64,000 bases of DNA from Pseudobowmanella zhangzhouensis (GTDB lineage Bacteria > Pseudomonadota > Gammaproteobacteria > Enterobacterales > Alteromonadaceae). The position numbers and the translations under genes are program-made. The stretch lies in the NCBI RefSeq assembly GCF_042662685.1, contig NZ_JBHSYO010000004.1, positions 186,001-250,000 on the forward strand, in the 5' to 3' direction. Shown piece by piece: positions 52,016-61,125 of this stretch. How positions within the stretch are numbered: position 1 is the stretch's first letter; every line of letters starts with the position of its first letter. The notes beneath the pieces are model-generated. The model was not told the DNA's origin, searched no databases, and worked only from the letters and a program-made list of their open reading frames with translations.

Positions 52016-53665
52016 GTGATTGAACGTGAATCAATGGAATTTGATGTTGTGATAGTCGGCGCTGGCCCTGCGGGGTTATGCAGCGCTATCCGACTGATGC
52101 AATTAGCCCAGGCCGACAACAAAGAGTTAATGGTCTGCGTGGTAGAAAAAGGCTCTGAAGTGGGCGCGCATATTTTGTCCGGCGCGGTAGTCTCTCCGCG
52201 AGCACTTGATGAATTGCTGCCTAACTGGCGGGATGAAGCGCCCCGGGGTCAGGCAGTCACTGCCGATGAAATTTATTTATTAAAAGACGCCGAAAACAGC
52301 TGGCAAGCGCCCCCCGCATTAACGCCACACACCATGCATAATCAGGGCAATTATATTATGAGCATGGGTAATATGTGCCGCTGGCTGGCGCAGCAAGCTG
52401 AAGCGCTGGGGGTAGAAATATTTCCTGGTTTTGCTGCGGCCGAGGTGTTTTACAACGACGATGGTGCCGTCGGTGGTGTGATTACCGGCGATATGGGCGT
52501 CGGTGCCGATGGCGAGCCAAAAGATGGCTTTATGCCGGGTATGATATTAAAAGCCAAATACACTATTTTTGCTGAAGGCTGCCGTGGCCATCTGGGCAAA
52601 CAGCTCATGGCACAATTTGAGCTGAATAAAAATACTGCTCAGCCTCAGCACTATGCCATTGGCTTTAAAGAAATATGGGATATCCCGGCTGAGCAACATC
52701 AGCCTGGTCTTGTGGTACACACCGGTGGTTGGCCCTTAACCGATGCCAGCGGCGGAGGTTACCTGTATCACGCCGAAGATAATCAGGTCTGGGTGGGTTT
52801 GATTATTGACTTAAATTACCGCAATCCGCATTTGAGTCCGTTTGATGAATTCCAGCGGTACAAGCACCACCCGCTGATCGCCAATACCCTGAAAAATGGT
52901 AAACGTGTCAGTTATGGGGCCCGGGCTATCGCCAAAGGCGGTTTAAACAGTCTACCCAAAATGACCATGCCGGGTGCTATATTGGCAGGCTGTGAAGCCG
53001 GCACGCTTAATTTCTCCAAAATTAAAGGTAACCATACCGCGATGAAATCCGGCATGTTGGTGGCGGAGTCAATTTTCACCGCCCTTCAGGCCAATCGGGC
53101 AAATGATGAAATCAGCGACTTTGACGATAAATTTAAAGCGTCCTGGTTATACGATGAATTATACCGTTCACGTAATTTCGGCGCGGTGATGCATAAATTT
53201 GGCAGTAAATTAGGTGGCGCATACAACACCATCGATCAAAATTTATTTGGCGGTAAGCTGCCATTTAATTTTATTGACCTAGGTTCTGATCACGCTCAGC
53301 TAATTGCGGCACGACAAATGCCCCAAATTGCGTACCCAAAACCAGATGGGGTTTTAAGTTTTGATAAACTATCTTCTGTATATATTTCAAATACTAACCA
53401 CGAAGAAGATCAACCCTGCCATTTGCGCCTGCAGGACAGCTTAATTCCTGTGCAGCAAAACCTGCCGGAGTACGACGAGCCTGCGCAACGCTATTGCCCG
53501 GCGGGCGTTTATGAAATCATCCGTGAAAACGACGGACAACCTCAGTTACAAATCAATAGCCAAAACTGCATTCACTGCAAAACCTGTGATATTAAAGATC
53601 CTGCGCAAAATATTAACTGGGTTGTACCTGAGGGCGGCGGCGGGCCCAACTACCCTAATATGTAA
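52016..53665 (+). CDS. Electron transfer flavoprotein-ubiquinone oxidoreductase
   Basis: Membrane-associated FAD and 4Fe-4S enzyme that passes electrons from ETF to ubiquinone. About 549 residues: VVIVGAGPAGLCSAIRL (FAD), GAHILSGAVV, a large middle domain with GGGYLYHAEDNQVWVGL, and C-terminal cluster cysteines in YCPAGVYE and NCIHCKTCDIKDP. Start GTG (Met-Ile-Glu-Arg-Glu-Ser-Met-Glu-Phe) with AAGGTG upstream fits the family N-terminus. An earlier in-frame GTG adds eight residues. Confidence 0.95.
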   Translation: MIERESMEFDVVIVGAGPAGLCSAIRLMQLAQADNKELMVCVVEKGSEVGAHILSGAVVSPRALDELLPNWRDEAPRGQAVTADEIYLLKDAENSWQAPPALTPHTMHNQGNYIMSMGNMCRWLAQQAEALGVEIFPGFAAAEVFYNDDGAVGGVITGDMGVGADGEPKDGFMPGMILKAKYTIFAEGCRGHLGKQLMAQFELNKNTAQPQHYAIGFKEIWDIPAEQHQPGLVVHTGGWPLTDASGGGYLYHAEDNQVWVGLIIDLNYRNPHLSPFDEFQRYKHHPLIANTLKNGKRVSYGARAIAKGGLNSLPKMTMPGAILAGCEAGTLNFSKIKGNHTAMKSGMLVAESIFTALQANRANDEISDFDDKFKASWLYDELYRSRNFGAVMHKFGSKLGGAYNTIDQNLFGGKLPFNFIDLGSDHAQLIAARQMPQIAYPKPDGVLSFDKLSSVYISNTNHEEDQPCHLRLQDSLIPVQQNLPEYDEPAQRYCPAGVYEIIRENDGQPQLQINSQNCIHCKTCDIKDPAQNINWVVPEGGGGPNYPNM

Positions 53666-53683
53666 TGAAATAACATTGATATA

Positions 53684-53706
53684 AAAACGTCCTACGGGGC
53701 GTTTTT
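53684..53706 (+). terminator. Rho-independent terminator of the ETF-QO gene
   Basis: AAAACGTCC/GGGCGTTTT with one G-T wobble, then T-run, about 20 bp after the stop. Confidence 0.8.
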
Positions 53707-53798
53707 TATTGCAATTAAAATAATTTAAATATATTTTTTAATCTGTTTTACCAACAATTTATTAATTCACTAAAAATATTGATGCAGGATCACGATTA

Positions 53799-54194
53799 AT
53801 GAACGACTTTATTGCAGTTTTAACCCATGGACGAAAATTACAGGGAGCAGTAAAAGAGTTATCTATTGATGAGTTAGAGCAAGTAGCAGAGAAACTTGCG
53901 CGCATTATCGAAAATCGTAAAGAAAAAGAAGCCGCTGCGTTTGAAGCTGAGAAAGCGCGTCTGGCTAAAATCGAAGAAATTACCCGTCAGTTAGCCGAAG
54001 CTGGATTATCGGCGGATGATTTAAAATCGGTAGCTGCACCCAAAGTTCGTAAGAACAGTGGTCAAAAGCGCCCGGTAAAATACAAGTTAACTGATGCCAA
54101 TGGTGAGCATACCTGGACTGGTATCGGCCGTATGCCTCGCGTATTCGCTGATGCGTTACAAGCTGGCAAAACCCTTGAACTATTTAAAATCTAA
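53799..54194 (+). CDS. hns: H-NS family nucleoid-associated protein
   Basis: 131 residues: an N-terminal helical oligomerisation region with a coiled coil (about 20-65), a Lys-rich linker (KVRKNSGQKRPVKYK) and the C-terminal AT-hook-like DNA-binding motif TWTGIGRMPRVF. The family consensus is TW(T)GxGR(x)P, so the core is intact. It silences AT-rich, often transferred, DNA. The upstream region is notably AT-rich (runs of A/T), which would suit autoregulation. Monocistronic, bounded by two terminators. Confidence 0.92.
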   Translation: MNDFIAVLTHGRKLQGAVKELSIDELEQVAEKLARIIENRKEKEAAAFEAEKARLAKIEEITRQLAEAGLSADDLKSVAAPKVRKNSGQKRPVKYKLTDANGEHTWTGIGRMPRVFADALQAGKTLELFKI

Positions 54195-54208
54195 ACTGTG
54201 ATTTGAAT

Positions 54209-54236
54209 AAAAAAGCCGCATTACGCGGCTTTTTTT
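54209..54236 (+). terminator. Rho-independent terminator of hns
   Basis: AAAAGCCGC/GCGGCTTTT with an ATTAC loop and a seven-T tail. Confidence 0.92.
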
Positions 54237-54322
54237 ATACCTATGTCTGATCCCATTCGTTGTGCCTGCCAGTAAATCCTTTCTATAGTGTTATCTCTCA
54301 CGTTTTTTATGAGGTAGTAAAA

Positions 54323-55243
54323 TTGCACACTGTCGGGATTTTCAATCAGGCCATTGAACAACTCGCCGAATTAGTTATCGGTAAAGAACATCAGGCTCGG
54401 CTGGCCATGGCCTGTCTGGTTGCCAAAGGACATCTGTTAATTGAAGATTTACCCGGCATGGGCAAAACCACCTTGTCTCATGGCCTGGCCGAAGTATTGG
54501 GTATGGCGTTTTCCCGCGTGCAGTTTACCGCCGACTTGCTACCGGCCGATTTACTCGGGGTAAATATCTTCGACAGCAGCAAACAGCAATTTACGTTTCA
54601 CGCGGGACCGGTATTCAGTCAATTATTACTGGCTGACGAAATCAACCGTGCCAGCCCCAAAACCCAAAGCGCCTTGTTAGAAGCCATGGAAGAAGGGCAA
54701 ATCAGCATCGATGGTGTAACGCGTAAATTACCGGAGCCGTTCTTTGTCATCGCCACGCAAAATCCGGCCCACCATACCGGCACCTATCCACTGCCCGAGT
54801 CGCAACTGGATCGCTTTTTAATGCGTATCCAGCTGGGTTACCCAAATTGGCAATCCGAAAAACGTATGCTTACCCACAGCGATCAGGGCCGCAGACATAT
54901 AGACGCATTGCTAAGCCCACAGGGGCTGTTGGAACTACAGGATAAGGTTGACAGCATTAAAGCATCCGATGCCATCGTGGATTACATCCTGCGCCTGGTT
55001 ACGTTAAGTCGTGAGTCACAAGATGTGGGACATGCCCTTTCTCCCCGCGCCAGCAAAGCAATCTTGCGCAGCGCGCGCGCCTGGGCAATGCTGGCCGGAC
55101 GGGATTTTGTGGTACCCGAAGACGTACAGGCGATTTTCGCCGCCGTGTGTGAACACCGATTGCGTTCCAGCCAAACCGATCTGATGTCCGACGGACACCT
55201 TAGCCAGCATCTGCTGGAGCAGGTCGACCCGCTGGCTGCTTGA
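54323..55243 (+). CDS. MoxR-family AAA+ ATPase
   Basis: 306-residue MoxR chaperone-like ATPase. Walker A DLPGMGKT at 42-49, Walker B LLADEINRASPKTQSALLEAMEE, and the sensor region FVIATQNP, LPESQLDRF. The start is TTG (Met-His-Thr-Val) with GAGG upstream. A longer frame has no conserved residues. First gene of a MoxR-DUF58-TgpA operon, which is widespread in Pseudomonas/Alteromonas and concerns the cell envelope, though its exact role is not settled. Confidence 0.92.
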   Translation: MHTVGIFNQAIEQLAELVIGKEHQARLAMACLVAKGHLLIEDLPGMGKTTLSHGLAEVLGMAFSRVQFTADLLPADLLGVNIFDSSKQQFTFHAGPVFSQLLLADEINRASPKTQSALLEAMEEGQISIDGVTRKLPEPFFVIATQNPAHHTGTYPLPESQLDRFLMRIQLGYPNWQSEKRMLTHSDQGRRHIDALLSPQGLLELQDKVDSIKASDAIVDYILRLVTLSRESQDVGHALSPRASKAILRSARAWAMLAGRDFVVPEDVQAIFAAVCEHRLRSSQTDLMSDGHLSQHLLEQVDPLAA

Positions 55244-56202
55244 TGCGCCTGATTCAACGCTGGTGGGCAGGTAAGCAGCAGCAATGGCTGAACCGGCGAA
55301 TTCCACCCGCCCAGCGCTACCGCTTAAATCGGAGTAATATCTTTATTTTCCCCAGCCGGTTTGGCTGGTTATTTGTGTTGTTATGTGTCGCGCTGTTTGT
55401 GCTGGGCACCAACTACCAGAACAATCTGGTACTGATCATGTGTTATTTTTTGCTTAGTTTGATGCTGCTGTGCCTGTTTCGCAGTTACCAGAATTTTCGC
55501 GCGCTGCAACTGACCTTTGGCAGTATCAAAGATGTTTATGCCGGTAATGCCTGTGCGATTTCACTTTGGTGCCATCATCCCAACGCCAAAGGTACCTTAC
55601 TGCTTAACTTCAATGGACAGGGCCCGTTTTTCACCATCTCGCTGCCCCAGCAGGAACAACAACACTGGCTGGATTATCCGATGCCCACCCGTGGCGTTTA
55701 TCCATTACCGCGCATCAGAGTCCAATGCTTTTATCCCTTGGGTCTGTTTCGCTGCTGCAGTTATCTGGCGCCGCCCAAACCGGTATGGGTTTACCCTGCC
55801 CCCCTGGCCAGCAGATTTCCCGAGGCCTCAGCCAGTAATAAAAATGAGCTACATGCCAAGCATACCGCTGCCGGCAATGAAGACTTTGATCGCCTGCGTG
55901 AGTCTGTACCACAAGACGCGCGTACTAATATCGCCTGGAAAATTGCCGCTCAGGGCCGCGGCCTGCATACCAAGCTGTTTGAAGCGCCCGCCGGCGATGC
56001 CGTCGCCTTGCGACTGCCGCCCTGCACACCGGCACGGCTGGAGCAGGAATTAAGCAAGCTTAGCTATCTTGTCAGTCAGGCGGGACGTGAGGAGCGCCCT
56101 TTTACCCTGCAATTAGGCAGGCAACACTTTGGGCCAGATAAAGGCAAACAATTTGCCCGCGATTGTTTGCGTGCCCTGGCGGGATATAGACATGACCTTT
56201 AA
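55243..56202 (+). CDS. DUF58 domain protein
   Basis: 319 residues. Two close membrane helices (about 39-58 and 62-78), then a soluble part ending in the DUF58 core. FDRLRESVPQDARTNIAWKIAAQGRGLHTKLFE corresponds to the family's G-D-R-I-x-W-K-(A) motif. The ATG overlaps the MoxR stop (TGATG), and its own end overlaps TgpA by 11 bp. Confidence 0.88.
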   Translation: MRLIQRWWAGKQQQWLNRRIPPAQRYRLNRSNIFIFPSRFGWLFVLLCVALFVLGTNYQNNLVLIMCYFLLSLMLLCLFRSYQNFRALQLTFGSIKDVYAGNACAISLWCHHPNAKGTLLLNFNGQGPFFTISLPQQEQQHWLDYPMPTRGVYPLPRIRVQCFYPLGLFRCCSYLAPPKPVWVYPAPLASRFPEASASNKNELHAKHTAAGNEDFDRLRESVPQDARTNIAWKIAAQGRGLHTKLFEAPAGDAVALRLPPCTPARLEQELSKLSYLVSQAGREERPFTLQLGRQHFGPDKGKQFARDCLRALAGYRHDL

Positions 56203-58219
56203 TCCGGCGCGCGCACATGTGATTTTTACCCTGGTATTGTGGGGCAATGCCCTGCTACTTGCGCAGCAGCTACATATCTGGTTGCTGATTTTGTTGCCGC
56301 TGATTGGCCTGATGCGCCTGGCAATTTCACTACAATGGCAGTCACAGGGCATATCGGTACGTACATTAAATTTATTTGGCCTGCTCGGGGCCGTAGCGTT
56401 GGCTTACTTTGCCTGGGGTAATGGCATTATGCTGGCGATGGTAAACCTGCTGACCTTTTCCTCTGGGTTAAAATTACTGGCCCTGAATAAACCAAGGGAT
56501 CCGCAACAACTGGCAGTGGCGCTGTTGTTTTTAACTGCCTGTGTGCTGGTATTTGACCAGTCTATCCCGGCCGCTATCGGCAGCGCGTTGCTATGTTTCG
56601 CGATTTTACTGGCCATGCTGGTACTACAGTATGCTCATGGGCCTTTGCCATTGGTATTACGTGAGTCGGCAATACTGAGTCTGCAAGCCGCACCTATCGC
56701 CCTGTTGCTGTTTGTTGTATTACCACAACTGGAGCCCATCTGGCGTATGCCACGGGCTGGCGGCGCGCAAACCGGATTGGCCGATAATGTCAGTCCCGGC
56801 GATATAGCGCGGCTGGCACAGTCATCTTCGCTGGCCTTTCGCGCGACATTTAATGGTGATGCCCCCAGCGCCGGTCAGCGCTACTGGCGTGCGATTGTTA
56901 TGGAGGAGTTTGATGGACAGCGCTGGTCAGTCGCGCAGAGTCGCAGCCGACTGCAAGCCCGCAACAGAAACAGTGGACTGCGTCACCCCATGCCTGTGGC
57001 CGGGGCCCCCATCGATTACGAAATAATGGCCGAGCCTAGCCGACAGCACTGGTTATATGCGCTGGATAGCGCCAATACCAGTGATCCGCGCATCTGGCCA
57101 CAAGCTGACTTTACCTTGTGGGCTGAGCGCCCGCTAAACAGCGCGATGCAATACAAAGTACGCAGCTACCCGGACGCGCCACTGCGCTCAGATTACCCCT
57201 ATATTGACGTACAACTAAATCTGGCGTTGCCCGCTGCAGGCAATCCACGCACCCAACGCTGGCTCAATGAACTGCGCCGCGACAATCCGGACATCAACCA
57301 ATTACTCGGTAGAGTGCAAGCCTACATGGGTCAGCAGGGCTTTAGCTACACCCTGTCACCGCCGCCGATGCAGGGGGATATGGTCGATTTGTTTCTATTT
57401 GACTATCAACAGGGCTTTTGTGGCCACTATGCCAGCGCGGTTGCGTACTTATTGCGTCTGGCCGGCGTGCCGGCCCGGGTAGTCAGCGGTTATCAGGGAG
57501 GCGAATGGCACGAACGCGGTTTTCTCAGTGTTTATCAGTATGACGCGCATGCGTGGGTCGAATACTGGTCTGCTCCGCAACAGCGCTGGATACGTGTCGA
57601 CCCGACCGCGTGGATATCGCCGCAGCGTATCGAGTTTGGTTTACAGCGGGCTATGGAGCAAGAGCAGAGCTTTCTGGCCGACCAGACCTTCGCGTTGGCA
57701 AAGCTGCGGGATATCGCCTGGATAAATAGTTTACGCCTGCAACTGGCAGAGCTGGATTACTTATGGAGTCGCTGGGTGCTGGGATTTGATCGTCAACAGC
57801 AACAATCTTTGCTGCAACAACTACTGGGCAATTTAAGCCCGCTAAAACTCACGCTGTTCTCGCTGGCCATTGTCATTGCTATCAGCCTGCTGCTGGCCGC
57901 CTATTACTGGCGAAGCTGGTGGCCGAAGAAAGTGCCTCCCCATCAGCGTATCTATGCGCAGGCCCTGAAAACAATAAGTACTATGGGGATAAAGCGGAAA
58001 CCTCATTGGGGCATAGCGACGCTGGCCGATCAGGTCAATCACAGCCTGCCTGCTTCGGTGAGTCAGCCGTTCAGCCAGCTAAGTGAGTTACATGAGCAAT
58101 TGACGTACAACCCCAGTAACGACCATCAGACTGAGCGCGTGCAATATATGCAGCGTTTATTAAAAACGCTGCAACAGAATGCTAAGTCGCTTTGCCGTCC
58201 AAGGCCAAAAACAACGTAA
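56192..58219 (+). CDS. tgpA: TgpA-type membrane transglutaminase
   Basis: 675 residues. Six or so N-terminal membrane helices (DUF3488, about 1-180), then a periplasmic transglutaminase core with the catalytic triad C410 (GFCGHYA), H453 (AHAWVEYW) and D470 (VDPTA). A further membrane helix (about 560-580) and a short cytoplasmic DUF4129-like tail follow. The Pseudomonas TgpA is essential there. Its stop lies inside rlmM of the opposite strand (38-bp overlap). Confidence 0.92.
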   Translation: MTFNPARAHVIFTLVLWGNALLLAQQLHIWLLILLPLIGLMRLAISLQWQSQGISVRTLNLFGLLGAVALAYFAWGNGIMLAMVNLLTFSSGLKLLALNKPRDPQQLAVALLFLTACVLVFDQSIPAAIGSALLCFAILLAMLVLQYAHGPLPLVLRESAILSLQAAPIALLLFVVLPQLEPIWRMPRAGGAQTGLADNVSPGDIARLAQSSSLAFRATFNGDAPSAGQRYWRAIVMEEFDGQRWSVAQSRSRLQARNRNSGLRHPMPVAGAPIDYEIMAEPSRQHWLYALDSANTSDPRIWPQADFTLWAERPLNSAMQYKVRSYPDAPLRSDYPYIDVQLNLALPAAGNPRTQRWLNELRRDNPDINQLLGRVQAYMGQQGFSYTLSPPPMQGDMVDLFLFDYQQGFCGHYASAVAYLLRLAGVPARVVSGYQGGEWHERGFLSVYQYDAHAWVEYWSAPQQRWIRVDPTAWISPQRIEFGLQRAMEQEQSFLADQTFALAKLRDIAWINSLRLQLAELDYLWSRWVLGFDRQQQQSLLQQLLGNLSPLKLTLFSLAIVIAISLLLAAYYWRSWWPKKVPPHQRIYAQALKTISTMGIKRKPHWGIATLADQVNHSLPASVSQPFSQLSELHEQLTYNPSNDHQTERVQYMQRLLKTLQQNAKSLCRPRPKTT

Positions 58220-59255
58220 TCTCTTCGCGATCATGGTACAGGTGACGAGCTTTAAGGGTATAACTGCCCACTCTGGCCAACACCAAATCGATGATCTCGA
58301 GACATTGCTGATAACTGGCAAAACGCTTTTTCATCGGTAATTTGAGGTTAAAGATCGCGCGTTTGGCCCAGCCATCGGCCAGCCACTGTGCCATCAGTTG
58401 GGCCACCCGATCCGGGCGCTCAATCATATCGCACACCAGCCAATCGACCGGACAAGGCTGAGGTTTATATTTAAACCCATCCGCCTGAATATGCTTTACC
58501 AGCCCTGTCGCCATCAGATTTTCATCGATCATGCCATTATCGATTGCCTGCACTTTAACCCCACGGGATACCAGTTGATAGGTCCAACCGCCCGGACAGG
58601 CTCCCAGATCCACACCATGCATACCGGGTTTGAACCATTGTTCACGCTGCTTTTCGCTCAGGAACAGATTAATCGCTTCTTCCAGCTTAAGGGTGGAGCG
58701 ACTAGGCGCTGCCGATGGGAATTTCAGGCGGCTAATGCCCATGTAATCGCCCGAGGCATTAGCCGGATAACTGATCCCCACAAATCCGTTCGCTGAGTCC
58801 TGCAAAAATACATGCAAGGTAGGTAACTTATGGCCTTCTTTGGCAGTTAACAGACCTTTGCCACGCATTGCCTGGCGAAGCGGTACGGTAAATTTACGGC
58901 AGAAGGTAGCCATTTCACGGTCCTGATCATTGTCTGCATACTCGACGACCAAAGCATCGCATTGGGGCAAGTCCTGACAGGCCGCTAATATGGGGCTGAT
59001 ACGATCTTTCGCCGGCATATTTTCAAGCTCAGCGGCCACCGCGAACCACTGGCGCGCAAACACCAGTTTTTCAAACGCCAGTGACTTAATCAGCCGTTCG
59101 GCATCGCCGTCGGTGTAACACTCAAACTTTACCCAGGCACTGCCTTCAACTGGCACCGCATAGCCAAATACGCCGATTTCGGCGGCACGGGTTTGAATTT
59201 CCAGTGCAAGATCGGCTTCAAATCCTGCCCGACAATATAAAATCACCTGCTTCAT
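58182..59255 (-). CDS. rlmM: 23S rRNA (cytidine-2'-O-)methyltransferase RlmM
   Basis: Methylates C2498 of 23S rRNA. The 357 residues show an N-terminal THUMP-like part and the SAM-binding segment GVDLGACPGGWTYQL. VDWLVCDMIERP and the catalytic-lysine stretch NLKLPMKKR follow. I chose the Met before KQVILYCRAGFE, in ATGA overlap with the upstream DUF423 gene. A longer frame would run back into that gene. The gene order gcvA-(hydrolase)-DUF423-rlmM resembles the E. coli gcvA-ygdD-rlmM string. Confidence 0.94.
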   Translation of the reverse strand: MKQVILYCRAGFEADLALEIQTRAAEIGVFGYAVPVEGSAWVKFECYTDGDAERLIKSLAFEKLVFARQWFAVAAELENMPAKDRISPILAACQDLPQCDALVVEYADNDQDREMATFCRKFTVPLRQAMRGKGLLTAKEGHKLPTLHVFLQDSANGFVGISYPANASGDYMGISRLKFPSAAPSRSTLKLEEAINLFLSEKQREQWFKPGMHGVDLGACPGGWTYQLVSRGVKVQAIDNGMIDENLMATGLVKHIQADGFKYKPQPCPVDWLVCDMIERPDRVAQLMAQWLADGWAKRAIFNLKLPMKKRFASYQQCLEIIDLVLARVGSYTLKARHLYHDREEITLFLALDGKAT

Positions 59256-59614
59256 CTGTGATACCAGGCTCCCGCCACAAACCATAACCAACTTATCATC
59301 AGTAACACGCCGCCCAGTGGCGTTACCGGCCACAGGAATGTTATCCCGCTTAGCAACATCACAATGATACTGCCACTAAAACAAAGCGTACCCAGCGCCA
59401 TCAGCCCACCACTGATCAACAACCAGCGTCCGGGACGACGATCATACAGCAATGCAACCACCAGCAAGGCACTGGCATGAAACATCATGTAGCGTAGCGC
59501 CACATCCCAACTGACCATTTGTTCGGGACTAAACACCAGCGCATGGCTGCCCAGTGCACCGAGGATCACAGCCAACGCGCCGAAAATACCGGCGATGAAC
59601 AGCATTAAATGCAT
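59252..59614 (-). CDS. DUF423 membrane protein (YgdD-like)
   Basis: 120 residues, four predicted membrane helices. GALAVILGALGSHAL, ALRYMMFHASALLVVAL, LMALGTLCFSGSIIVML and TPLGGVLLMISWL match DUF423. Unknown function. Overlaps rlmM by 4 bp and the hydrolase gene by 10 bp, so all are translated as a tight group. Confidence 0.92.
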   Translation of the reverse strand: MHLMLFIAGIFGALAVILGALGSHALVFSPEQMVSWDVALRYMMFHASALLVVALLYDRRPGRWLLISGGLMALGTLCFSGSIIVMLLSGITFLWPVTPLGGVLLMISWLWFVAGAWYHR

Positions 59615-60207
59615 AATTGTTTCCGTAAAAATGCCGCGCTCAACTGCGCTGCCTGAAGTATATGTTGTGCCTGCGTCAGGCCACTGCGTTTAGGCGGCTT
59701 AAAACTGTGGTCTGCGGCCGACAAAATCGCGGTCTGCACGTTCGCGCTAAGTGCATAATTTACAATTTCTGTGGCATTACCAAAGGTATCGCGCTCGCCC
59801 TGAATAATCAGCAAGGGCTTATGTAATGTCTGTAAATGATCCGTTCGCAACTTCTCCGGCTTTCCGGGTGGATGAAACGGATAGCCATAAGCAATCGCCG
59901 CAGCGGCTTTACAACTATCCAACAACATGGTCGCCGCACGGCCGCCCATAGACTTACCACCAATTATCAAGGGTAAATCTTGCGGTAACAGGCTGATTGC
60001 CACATCCAATTCTTGCAATAACACGGGCATACGAGACGGTGGACGTTTTTTCCCAGTGGCTTCCTGCTCTGCCATATAGGCAAAGTTAAACAGCTCAACA
60101 AGGATGCCCTGCTCGCCTAAGGCTCGTGCCAAATCCTGCATAAACTCAGAAGAGATGCCAGCCCCCGCGCCGTGCGTTAATAACATACGTGCAAACGGCT
60201 TATTCAT
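59605..60207 (-). CDS. Alpha/beta hydrolase, Tex30/KANL3-like
   Basis: 200-residue small serine hydrolase. The nucleophile elbow is GGKSMGGR (S86), the acid D140 is in GERDTFG and the base H167 is in AADHSFK. LLTHGAGAG at the N-terminus gives the oxyanion region. This matches the Tex30/KANL3 branch, whose substrates are unknown. It sits between gcvA and DUF423, which are adjacent in E. coli. Confidence 0.85.
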   Translation of the reverse strand: MNKPFARMLLTHGAGAGISSEFMQDLARALGEQGILVELFNFAYMAEQEATGKKRPPSRMPVLLQELDVAISLLPQDLPLIIGGKSMGGRAATMLLDSCKAAAAIAYGYPFHPPGKPEKLRTDHLQTLHKPLLIIQGERDTFGNATEIVNYALSANVQTAILSAADHSFKPPKRSGLTQAQHILQAAQLSAAFLRKQLCI

Positions 60208-61116
60208 TTAAAACGATTCCTCGGCCTGTTCTTTTTCTACTTCGCCCAATAGCCAGTCACGAAACGCGACAATTTTGCCCAACTCAGCATGGGATTGCTG
60301 GCAAACAAAGTAATAGGCATGCTTACTGACCAGCCGCTCTTTAAACGGACAGACTAAACGCCCGGCCTCAATATCTGGCCGCGCCAGTACCGAGTGGCCC
60401 AGCGCCACACCCTGGCCAATTGCGGCCGCCTGTAAAACCAGCATGGTATGGCTGAATACCGGGCCCTGATTGGCATTGATACCAGCCACCTGAAAATGCC
60501 GCAGCCAATCTTTCCAGCCCTGGCGGGAGTGATCATGCAACAGCATATGGTATTTCAGATCATCCAGTGTTTTCAGTGGTTTACCACTTTTTAGCAGCAT
60601 GATTGGCGAACACATTGGGGTCAGGTATTCGGTATGCAGCTTTTCCGCATGCAACCCCGGCCATTTACCGCGACCGTAATAAATCGCCACGTCCACATCA
60701 TCGTTTAGAAAGCCTTCGTCAAAATCCACCGCCTTAATCCGCACATCGATGTCCGGATGCAAGGTGCTGAACTGATGTAAGCGCGGTACCAGCCACTGGG
60801 TGGCGAAACTGGGTGGCAAACTCACCGTGAGCGCGCCCTTTTCACCACTGGCTAACAAGCGCTCCGTGGCCTCATGCAATCCGTGGAAAACATCGCGAAT
60901 ATCGGCGTAATAGCGCTGACCTTCCTCGGTCAGCAACAATTTTCGATTGCGTCGCAAGAACAGCTTAATACCGAGAAAATCTTCCAGTGATTTGATTTGA
61001 TGGCTTACCGCAGCCTGGGTGACATAAAGTTCAGAGGCCGCTCGGGTAAAGCTCAGATGGCGAGCCGCCACTTCAAACGCGCGTAACGCGTTGAGCGGCG
61101 GCAAACGGACAGACAT
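60208..61116 (-). CDS. gcvA: LysR-type regulator GcvA
   Basis: 302-residue LysR-family protein. N-terminal winged HTH LNALRAFEVAARHLSFTRAASELYVTQAAVSHQIKSLEDFLG and the GcvA-type effector domain (VSLPPSFATQWLVPRLHQF, DVAIYYGRGKWPGL). GcvA activates or represses the glycine cleavage operon; no gcvTHP genes lie in this window. It follows kdsA by 9 bp, so it may be co-transcribed. Confidence 0.9.
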   Translation of the reverse strand: MSVRLPPLNALRAFEVAARHLSFTRAASELYVTQAAVSHQIKSLEDFLGIKLFLRRNRKLLLTEEGQRYYADIRDVFHGLHEATERLLASGEKGALTVSLPPSFATQWLVPRLHQFSTLHPDIDVRIKAVDFDEGFLNDDVDVAIYYGRGKWPGLHAEKLHTEYLTPMCSPIMLLKSGKPLKTLDDLKYHMLLHDHSRQGWKDWLRHFQVAGINANQGPVFSHTMLVLQAAAIGQGVALGHSVLARPDIEAGRLVCPFKERLVSKHAYYFVCQQSHAELGKIVAFRDWLLGEVEKEQAEESF

Positions 61117-61125
61117 GACGCGTTC

